From: Puccinia triticina
Lineage: Eukaryota; Basidiomycota; Pucciniomycetes; Pucciniales; Pucciniaceae
Direction: 5' to 3'
NCBI RefSeq assembly: GCF_026914185.1
Contig: NC_070561.1
Span: forward strand, 3,100,001 to 3,164,000
Length of the DNA: 64,000 nucleotides
Shown here piece by piece: positions 56,041 to 64,000 of this stretch. The translations under genes and the position numbers were made by a program. A model generated the notes under the pieces. The model had not been told where the DNA came from, searched no databases, and was given only the letters and a program-made list of their open reading frames with translations. Position 1 is the first letter of the stretch; each line of letters begins with the position of its first letter.

Positions 56041-57522
56041 ATGTCGATGGTCAAATCTCTCGAGTCGCACCAAGACCTCAAAAGCTTTATCGACCGATTC
56101 GATAACTTCCTGTTCGACTGTGATGGCGTAATTTGGCACGGAGAAGAGCTCATCAAAGGTGTTCGGACAGCCTTGGAACTCCTGCGAAAGTCGAATAAGA
56201 AACTGATCTTCGTCACCAACAATGCAACCAAGAGCCGGGAAGCGTTTAAAGCTAAATTCGATCGACTCGGTATTCAAGCTGACCTAGTCTGTCATGTTGC
56301 TTCCTCTCTCCTATTCACTCTGTTTTGAATACATTCGATATGCTCAATTTGCCACACTGGAAATCATGGAAACTGACATCTGTTTTCTTTTGTTCGTCTT
56401 GACATGAAATCGTGTATGGGTTGTAGGATGAAATCTTTGGCTCAGCTTATGCAACTGCACTTTACCTCAAACGGATCTTGAAATTTCCTGACCATAAGAA
56501 AGTATACGTAATCGGCGAGAAGGGTCTTGAAGATGAATTGGCAAGCGAAAACTTAAGATTTTGTGGGGGCACTGTTAGTTGAAAAACATCTTCATGAGCA
56601 AAACATTCAGGAAACTAATTGCTGAACCACGTGCTTGGTCTTGGCGTCATGGAATTCTCATGGATTGATTCCCTCTAGGACCCAGCCGATAACGAGTTTA
56701 TTGACCTGATGGATTTTTCCTCCATTCAGACTGATCGAGAAGTGGGTGCTGTGATGTGTGGATTTGACATGCACATCAAGTAAGCTAGCCAACTGATTTT
56801 GCCCATATACATCATCCCCTCATCACTCCGCTCTTCATTCACATTTCGTCTATTTAGCTATAAAAAACTTGCAAAGGCACATCGGTATTTGCATGAAAAT
56901 CCGGACTGCCATTTCATTTTGACAAACGACGATTCCGTAAGTAACCGACTAGTATATTTTCTTTCTACGGAAGACACCATCCACTACCCCTTATCGATGT
57001 ACACCAATGTCGACCACAAGCAAAAAATGAATCAACCGTTGATTTATTGACACTTTCTGATGTGCTACCCGAACAACGCTGGCATGGATAATATCTAGAC
57101 CTTTCCTACTGACGGTTCACTCTTTCCTGGCTCCGGCGCTATTTCAGCCCCACTGAGATACGCCATGCTGGGCAAAAAGGATCCGATTGTCGTGGGTAAA
57201 CCCAACCAACCCATGCTGGATTGCATCCTAGAAAAGTCAGTCTTGATTGGGCAATCCACATTGTCAAACTCTATCGGCAGAGTTAACTAAATCATCGTTT
57301 CTTCCCGCACCGCCCTACAGACATAAGCTTGACCCATCTAGGAGCTGTATGATTGGTGATCGATTGGATACAGATATCGCTTTCGGAATTAACGGCGGTC
57401 TTTCCACCCTCTTGGTCTTAACAGGCGTCGTCACTAGAGCTGACATAAGCGAGACCGCTGCAAAGATTTTGCCAGAGTATGTCATCGACAGTTTGGGCGA
57501 CTTTGCGGTATTGTCACCTTGA
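56041..57522 (+). CDS. PHO13: 4-nitrophenylphosphatase / phosphoglycolate phosphatase (HAD family)
   Basis: Six exons join in frame to 303 residues: 56041-56286, 56427-56573, 56679-56779, 56858-56936, 57099-57235 and 57321-57522. The HAD catalytic motifs are all present: FLFDCDGVIW with both nucleophile and acid Asp, the VTNNATKS Ser/Thr motif, the lysine in VVGKPNQPML, and GDRLDTDIAFG for metal binding. DEIFGSAY, KVYVIGEKG and FPGSGAISAPLRY are typical of the PHO13/PGP subgroup. The length fits the family (about 300). These cytosolic enzymes remove toxic side products such as 2-phosphoglycolate, 4-phosphoerythronate and 2-phospholactate and also hydrolyse 4-nitrophenyl phosphate. The gene is intact and diverges from the THYN1 homologue. 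Confidence 0.95.
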
Positions 57523-58681
57523 TCATGTATATGTGGTGCCCTCCTACTCCGACGCTTGGTCAAATTTTCTCTTGATTATTGAACATGATCTTCTTTAAAT
57601 GGGTCGCACCTCCTCTTCACATTTATCCTTACCAGGAAAAAAATACCGTATACTGCGTTGCTGGAAAAAATAAACATGAATAACACACCTTGCACCAAGA
57701 TCCAGGTCCCATTTGTCAGCGGTATATTACAAGCTTATAATGTTTTTTTTTTTTTGCATGACATCCTGTGAGAAACTGGACCAAGTCCATTAAACCTTCA
57801 TCAGGTGTCATGAAAATCCACATTAGGGGGTATCAAATATAAGAAATCCACAATTAGAAAACAGCCATGGCCACAATTGCATCATAACACAATTTGACCT
57901 GTTTGTTGATTGGGATGATTTTTTGGGGTTCAATTTATATTATTCACATGCTCATGAAGGTGTTCATTGTTTTTACTTTTCTAATTTTTCCCTCATGTGT
58001 GTGCATAAGAGGTTGTTACAAATTGCAGGCTGGGCCTCTTTCAGATCAACAACACGTACAAAAGGCCCACCTGAATTGTCATATTTCCCTAAAAAAAGGC
58101 AGGTATCATCTATAATTGAGCCAAAAAAGGATGAAGATAGGGTGAAAGTATGTTTCAAGTCAAGCTTGGAGGTTTGTGGTACCAGATTTCAGCTAAACAA
58201 CTTGGCTTCTTAACACATATAAGCTTAGGGGGTTAATAAACGTACCCAATTTTTCCGCATCTGTACCCGGTTTTTGCGTACCCCCTTTTCCGCGTGCGTA
58301 CCCGGTTTTTTTCTACTCATTTCTACGCAACACAAATAATATCAAAATTCATCTAAAATGATGAACATAATTATCATGCAATCAGAACTTCAAAAAAACT
58401 ATTTTTTGATGAATTGATTATTTTTTGCATACCCTCTTTTCTGGGGTACATACCAAGGAATAACTTTTTTGTTACATGTCCCAGACGCACAAAAATTTCA
58501 GAGCACTTATAATTGTAAATATTTTGCATTCCCTGAAATTTTCAGGATTTTCAGGGAGTGCGCGGCGGGCTTAGTAGGAAAATTCTTGCTAGCTGAATAA
58601 TGTTTTTGTGACAGTTTCAATCAGTCTAAAAATTTCAGGGATTTTTAAACTCTGTATTTTCTCTGTGCCCTGAAATTTTGA
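57523..58681. other. 3' flank and repeat-derived DNA
   Basis: AT-rich sequence follows the phosphatase. Around 58230-58320, GTACCC-rich phrases occur, and from 58520 TTTCAGGG/CCCTGAAATTTT units begin that resemble the arms of the next inverted repeat. No gene. Confidence 0.4.
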
Positions 58682-59102
58682 GCAATGGGGTGGTATAAAA
58701 AAATGAGATATCAGGGGTGTGCGGCAGTCTTGATAGGAAAAATATGTCTAATTGAATAGTTTTTTTGTTACATGTCACAGCAGTCTAAAAACTTCAGGGA
58801 ACTTTCAAATATGCATATTCTCCGTGCCCTTGAACTTTCAGCAGTTTTTTGGCATCAGAAAATGAGTCCTATGGGGTGTGCACTAGTAGGTATTATGACT
58901 ACTGCACATCCCTTAAATCTCAGGTTCTAAAGCCAGAACATTGCTAAAAATTTCAGGGTACTTAGAATATGCATATTTGAAAGTTCCCTGAAGTTTTTAG
59001 ACTGCTGTGACATGTAAAAAAAAACTATCCAATTAGACATATGTTTCCTATTAAGACTGCCGCACACCCCTTATATCTCATGTTTTTATGCCACCACATT
59101 GC
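58682..59102. repeat. Long inverted repeat (about 138-bp arms)
   Basis: The arms 58682-58820 and 58965-59102 are near-perfect inverted copies: GCAATGGGGTGGTATAAAAA on the left against its complement at the right, with GTGTGCGGCAGTCTT, GTCACAGCAGTCTAAAAACT and ATATGCATATTC all conserved. The loop is 144 bp. A partial third copy precedes it (about 58560-58690), so the palindrome probably arose by inverted duplication of a repeat. Confidence 0.8.
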
Positions 59103-59341
59103 TCAAAATTGCATCCCACCCCAAGGTGCCATTTTCCTTTGGGGGAGAATTGTAAATGATTGAAGTGGCAGGACGGGCAGGCCAACAATGTAATTTCCAC
59201 TTCCCTGCCAATTTTTGATGTCGGGCAGCCATCTAGTGCCAGTGGGATTGCGCAGATCAGGTCATGCCCGACCGGTGCTCGACCTCAGAATAGCGCGAGG
59301 TCGAGCCAACTGGCGGCCACACGGATTCAACAATAACTTGA

Positions 59342-59414
59342 CACAAGTCCCCCCTGGTGGGAGGCTCGCTGAGGCTGGCCGCAAAGTGGGCCCTCCCGCA
59401 GGGAGGGACTTGTG
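59342..59414. repeat. GTCCCTCC-type palindromic element, short complete copy
   Basis: CACAAGTCCCCCCTGGTGGG and CCCGCAGGGAGGGACTTGTG face each other across about 33 bp. This is the most compact copy and defines the ends best. Confidence 0.65.
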
Positions 59415-59945
59415 CACAAAGTCAAAAATTTGGCTGAGAAAGAAATCATGAATGGCTGGAGGAAAAATACTTAGCATCACCCAGCCTCCCCCTCAGCTCC
59501 TGCGGACCTGTCCCAGAGCCAAAATATACTTCAGAACCTCAGCTTTCAACTGGTGCTGGTCTCATCTCCTCAATCCCAACCGTTTTCCTTGTACTAATTG
59601 TTTAAAAATACAAAAACACAAAGAAATGTAAACCAAGGAATTACAACTGTCATGCCTTGTGGATATTGGATTCACAAGCCTGCAGATATGTGCAGATCCT
59701 ACACCTGTAGCCATTCAATTGTTGCAGATAGGATATTCAATTGTGCATATTATCAGAAAATCCAAAATTGGATCTTCAGAGCAATGGATTATCCTTCAGG
59801 ATTCCTTTGACCTTCAAAACAGGTTCCTTCAATCAGTTTTGGAGTTTATGCCCAAAAACTTGGGCAAGGGTGCGCATCAGTACTGCTGAGAGAACTGCCT
59901 GTCAGAATTCTGGCTCATCTTCTTTGCTCACAGTCTTCCTTTTTC
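59415..59945. other. Unassigned DNA preceding the hairpin array
   Basis: No coding region or ordered repeat recognised; it may belong to the same element as the hairpin array. Confidence 0.3.
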
Positions 59946-60218
59946 CATCACTGATTAGTGATGCCCTAACCCCCCCTTTTTTTTTAATCTATCATCTTCC
60001 ATCACAATGTGTGATGTGGTATTTATTTCCATCAATTATTTATTGATGCTTTCCATCACAAGATTGTGATGTGTATTTTCTCTTTTCATTGTTAAGTTAC
60101 AATGCCTTCCACATGTTAATGTTTCTTTAACATGTGTCTATCTCTCCTTCCATCTCATGTGAGATGTCTGTTTTGTTTGTTTTGTCACTTAGGCCCCCTT
60201 TGGATCTTGCAAGGGGGC
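59946..60218. repeat. Array of eight short perfect hairpins
   Basis: Perfect inverted repeats follow one another: 59946-59963 (CATCACT stem), 60000-60016 (CATCACA), 60030-60048 (CATCAAT), 60054-60071 (CATCACA), 60087-60104 (CATTGT), 60110-60136 (CACATGTTAA, 10 bp), 60151-60166 (CATCTCA) and 60193-60218 (GCCCCCTT). Loops are 2-10 nt. Most are introduced by TTCC and separated by T-rich spacers. Several stems differ in sequence but keep pairing, which points to selection on structure or a shared origin. Confidence 0.75.
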
Positions 60219-60944
60219 TCTCTAGTTGTGACTACATATTTCCTCTGCTTGTATTTGAAATCAAATCATCAAGTCAGAGCACAAACTACTCAGACCCATC
60301 TTTGCTCCTTGGTCCAATCTCAAGACCCCTCAAGATTGAAACTCTCACCACATTGAGCCCCTTTTCTCTGACTGAAAATCTCACACTGCCTACTCAGATT
60401 TCTCTGTACATGTGTTGTTGATTTTTAAATTCTGTTTTTGTGTTTTTAGGGTTGAAAATCCTTCCCTTGTCTGCCAGCTTTCAGACATTATGCATGAGCC
60501 TCTCCTACGGAGAGCCCTCCTGGCGGGGTCCCCCGGACCCTCCGTTTGAGAGGCTTAGGTAAGCTAGGATTCAACGTGGTGCATGGGCCCCAGGGCCACA
60601 GGAACTGCGGTGGCTGTGGTTTCGGGACCCGCGGGCCGGGGCCCTATATGGTCATGTAGGGCCCCGAATAGGGCCCGCGGTGGAGATGTTTGCCCGACTC
60701 ATCATTTCATTTTTTTTATTTTATTTTTAAGTGTAATTTGGCCGTATGGCATTGCACACTATGAATCTAAGTGACAACTGTGTGAAAAATGAAACACATG
60801 ACTAAACAAACACCACTACAAGGACTGCTAGTGTTTTAGACAAGGATAGGAGCTGAGAACAGTAATCGGAGAAGAGGAAGACAATAGAGAAAGAACAAGG
60901 AGAAAAGAAAAGTTGAGGGCGACAACAAGGTGGATGAAAAGGGG
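60219..60944. other. LTR-like or leader region, boundaries unknown
   Basis: CTCAAGACCCCTCAAGATTG resembles the CCTCAAGA repeats at 34455-34600. A further hairpin (AGCCTCTC..ACGGA against TCCGT..GAGAGGCT) lies at 60497-60555 and GGGCCC-rich palindromes at 60586-60680. These together suggest part of a repeat element, but I could not delimit it. The LINE's 3' end lies at the right edge. Confidence 0.3.
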
Positions 60945-63900
60945 TTATTTGGGGAAATGATTCATGAAACGGCTTGAGTCTTGGAGGAATTTTGCTAAAG
61001 CAACTTCGGCCTTTCGGTTTGAGAGCGTGAGGTCCAGGCGTTCCGACCTGAATCTGATCCGCAGAGATCGCAGCTGCTTCCGCAACATCACCCTAAGACT
61101 TTTGACCCCCGGGCAGAAGTTCATGAAGTGAATCACAGTTTCCCGGGCCCCACAGTTGGGGCACAAAGGATCAAAAGACCTGCGTATTCGGAAGAGGAAA
61201 ATTTTTAGTGTACAATAACCTGAAGCTAGTTGATTAATCAAAGAGCTGAATGCAATGGGGAGATCCGAGGGGATAGGTCTTTTCGGGGAAAGACCAGCGA
61301 GAACGGTGCGTTGAACCTTCTTCAAATTGCTTTTGACCGAAATGCGTTGCGCTGAGGGGGACTCCAGTGCATCCTTTGCTAGCTCGTCAGCCAATTAATT
61401 CCCAAGGATATCCCTGTGGCCCGGACACCATACAAAGATAACCTCCAGGTCACCCGGCAGCCTTGTCAATGCCTCATCAATATCCAAGAAAAGTTGCTGT
61501 CCAGGTTTGGGGGCCGAGGGGTCATTGATCCTCCTAAGGACACCCTGGTTGTCAACTAATATCGCCACACGGCGAGTGGCCGCCGTGCGCAGTGTGTTTG
61601 CTAATCCTAAGGCCGCGAGAACACAAACTGCCTCACTTTCATGATTTGACACCAGAAAGTTGCCCCCTAAACGGAAAGAGCTGTATTTATTCAGGGCCGG
61701 GCATATTGCTGCTCCAGCTCCTCCCTTCTCCGGGTGAAAAGACCCATCGCTGAAAATGACCAGACTCCCCGGATCTCCACAGTGAGAAGTGATGAAAGAC
61801 TTAACCGAGTTAACCGCGGTTTCCTTCGTTGCGTCCAGATTCCAGAATTCCAGGGCTCGAGAGGGGCCCGTCTTGAAATCGAACGACAGCTTGACTGTCT
61901 CGGGATCAGTAGCCATGGCCTCATCCACCAAGCTGGAGGCAAGGCCGTTACTTGCTGAGTCCGCGAAACGAGTCGCAGAATCAGCCCTGCTAGATAATAT
62001 AAGGGAACGGATGGTGTTGTTAGCCTTGATCACAACCAATTTCCTAAAGAAAAAGGAGAAACATGTCCTGGAGACTTCAGCCGTGAAATCAGGGACCGCA
62101 GATCTCCTCTGGATGAAGCTGATAGGGGTATTCTTGAATACTCCAAGGGAGAATATCCCAGCCATCCTGTTAACCTTGGAAGCCAGCGCCGCGGTTTTCG
62201 CCTTGTTGGTGACGGTAGCCCAGAGAGCCGCGCCGTATAAAATCCTGGGAAATAGAACGCTACGGATCAGTTTAACTCTAGCAGTTTCCCTAGTTCCCCA
62301 ACGCGAATTGCCGAAGATTCTTAGCTGATTAATCGTCTTGTGAGTCTTTTCTTCAAGAGCTTTGAAGTTCTTGTTGAAAAGCAGTTTGCTGTCAATCCAG
62401 ACTCCTAGCCATTTGACTTCGGATGCTGGTGTCAAACGGTGATCACCAAAGGGAAAAGCACCGTCAGGAACTTTTCTCTTGGTTAGCCAAAGGAATTGGG
62501 CCTTGGCCTGGTCGAAGATCGCCCCATGAGTATCACCCCACCGTAAGAACCGGCGACCCTCAGCCCTCAGCCCTTCCTTCGCTTCGTCCGCCGACTCGGC
62601 CGCAACTAAGTGTACTACATCGTCCACATAGCCTAAAGAAACAGAATCTTGAGAAACCGTAAAGTCTTTTATCAGTAACGTATTGTTGTAAAGAATGTAT
62701 AATATCACAGATAGGGGGGACCCCTGTGGAAGACCGATTTGTATCGGAAAAGCCTCTGATACAAAATCATCGAGTCTGATAGTCGTCGACCTGTCCCTTA
62801 GAAAGTCAGCTATGATCAGCACCAGGTAAGTCGGGCATTTCAATTGAAAAAGATAATTAATAAGCCTGGTTGGGTGAACAGAGGGGTAGGCCGATTTCAC
62901 ATCTAGAAATAAGGCCGCCACCGTCTTTCCCTCCCTCCACTTAGCCTTAACCCAGTGTTCAAGAGCAAACAACGCGTCCTCCGTGCCTGATCCTTTTCTG
63001 CTTCCGAAGTGGCCGTTAGCGAGCACTCCCGACTCCTCGGCCCACGCAGTGAGGCGTCGCGCTAAGATGAGTTCGAATAGCTTGCTCATGGTACTGAGCA
63101 ACGCAATCGGTTGATACGCGGTCGGGCTTGTGTAGTCGGGTTTCCCGTGCTTCCGGATGATGGCAGTGACCGCTACCTTCCAGGCCAACGGAAATTTACT
63201 TCTGGTTAGTATATTGTTATACAGCGTAGTCAACTTCCCAGAGAGGGGCAAGGAGAAGGACTTAAGGATTTCATTGGCTAGACCATCAACACCAGGAGCC
63301 TTCTTGGGGCTGATACGTCTTATGGCGGACATCACCTTGGTCTCTGTCACCGGTGGGTAGCTAACAAACCTGCAAGACAGGTCCAACTGAATGTCTGAAA
63401 GATCTATCGGGACAGAGGTAATTGAAGTCCCCTTGAAAAGTAACTCAGCTTGTTCATTTTTGTCGTGAACAATCGTCCCGTCCGGGCCTTTGAGGGGGAG
63501 AACCTCCCCGCCAGCCGACCTTGAGGAGAACCTAAGAACCCGGTAGAGATTGCCTTCACCCGGATCCTCCAGAAGCTTTCGCCAGCTGCGTTGCTTCAAG
63601 GAGTCGACCAAAGAAAGAAAGTAATTATTCCATTTTCTGTAACACTCAATGGACTCGGGAGACTTAGCTAAAATCATCCATTTGCGGGCTTGGTTACGGG
63701 TCTTCAAGACTGGATCCAGGGTCTCGCGGCACCACCACGGTTTTGCCCTGGCCTTGTTCGATTGGACTCTCTTGCCTAGCTTCTCCTGAGCAGATTTGAG
63801 GAAACCAGTTAACTGTTCGGCTTGGGAGTCGGGGGACCCCTCGGAAAGGAGGTTAATGGATGATAACTCAGCTGCTAGAGGATCGATTTTTGCGTGGTCT

Positions 63901-64000
63901 ATATCCCGCCAGCGAGGGGCCCTCCAATGGAAGACCGGCGAAGGGCGCCCGACAGATAGTTGGATGTGGATCGCTTGGTGATCTGAGCCGAGGTTCTCGC
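60945..64000 (-). mobile_element. Tad1-like LINE ORF2 (endonuclease end, RT, RNase H), 5' end outside window
   Basis: The frame enters from the right edge at the C-terminus of an APE endonuclease (LGSDHQAIHI) and runs to 61398. The reverse transcriptase shows KKAPGVDGLANEIL, AYQPIALLSTMSKLFE, LFLDVKSAYPSV, IGLPQGSPLSVILY and the active site GYVDDVV. RNase H follows with IFSDGSFHPE, SNHESEAVCVLAAL, ILVDNQGVL and VWCPGHRDILGN. A TAA at 61397-61395 then interrupts the frame; the same frame resumes at once with LADELAKDALES and continues to 60945. That tail includes CPNCGARETVIHFMNFC, the CCHC-like zinc finger that ends many fungal LINEs. Catalytic Asp residues are intact, so the copy is nearly full in this part; one stop separates the last 150 residues. 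Confidence 0.88.

Noticed and set aside
61789..62328. 179-codon plus-strand frame
   Set aside because: It is antisense to the reverse transcriptase region of the LINE, whose conserved motifs leave no doubt about strand.

Overview
The window looks like nuclear DNA of a rust fungus (Pucciniales, Puccinia-like). The evidence is intron-rich genes with short GT-AG introns, a basidiomycete-type GT90 glycosyltransferase, a rust-type DUF6589 element, a lineage-specific gene family in three copies, small secreted proteins, and a very dense and nested load of transposons. This placement rests on recognised protein families and gene architecture, not on a database match.

Layout. 1-13.9 kb is repeat territory: a 1.86 kb CACTA-like element whose core is a GC-rich palindrome array (231-2090), several MITEs with recognisable target-site duplications (TSDs), a probable retroelement remnant (6.96-8.43 kb), and a decayed Ty3/gypsy retrotransposon (11.03-13.94 kb) whose reverse transcriptase is missing and whose place is taken by GC-rich DNA with SINE-like promoter boxes. 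14.08-15.41 kb is an intact three-exon fungal membrane-protein gene. 17.07-20.28 kb encodes a large predicted secreted protein with two copies of an unrecognised C-terminal module, split by one in-frame TGA. 23.87-26.75 kb (minus) is a 12-exon GT90 glycosyltransferase resolved exon by exon. 28.20-29.12 kb is a Ser/Thr/Pro/His-rich predicted secreted protein. 30.24-31.68, 50.20-51.67 and 52.38-53.70 kb (all minus) are three paralogues of one unrecognised two-exon family. 33.05-37.33 kb is a decayed DUF6589-type element cut by nested insertions. 40.25-44.03 kb is a complete hAT transposon with a perfect 8-bp TSD and a dead transposase. 45.3-46.7 kb is a second palindrome array sharing its core motif with the first. 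48.18-48.42 kb is a small cysteine-containing secreted protein. 54.30-55.69 kb (minus, THYN1/EVE domain) and 56.04-57.52 kb (plus, PHO13-type phosphatase) are two intact multi-exon housekeeping genes, head to head. 60.95-64.0 kb is a LINE that runs off the right edge.

How the parts relate. The host genes are islands between mobile elements. Three features cut across the window. (1) All nine in-frame TGA stops examined in the gypsy, hAT and DUF6589 reading frames follow a T, and each is explainable as TCGA to TTGA, which fits TpCpG-biased mutation of repeats. (2) Short palindromes ending AAGTCCCTC/GGAGGGACTT recur at least seven times, and three lie 41-108 bp upstream of start codons: two of the paralogue family and the small secreted protein. 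(3) Three MITEs share CAAC...GTTG termini and 7-bp TSDs. The best candidates for undescribed biology are the two-module secreted protein, the three-copy family with its promoter palindromes, the GCTCGCCGAGAG palindrome arrays, and a run of eight hairpins at 59.95-60.22 kb.
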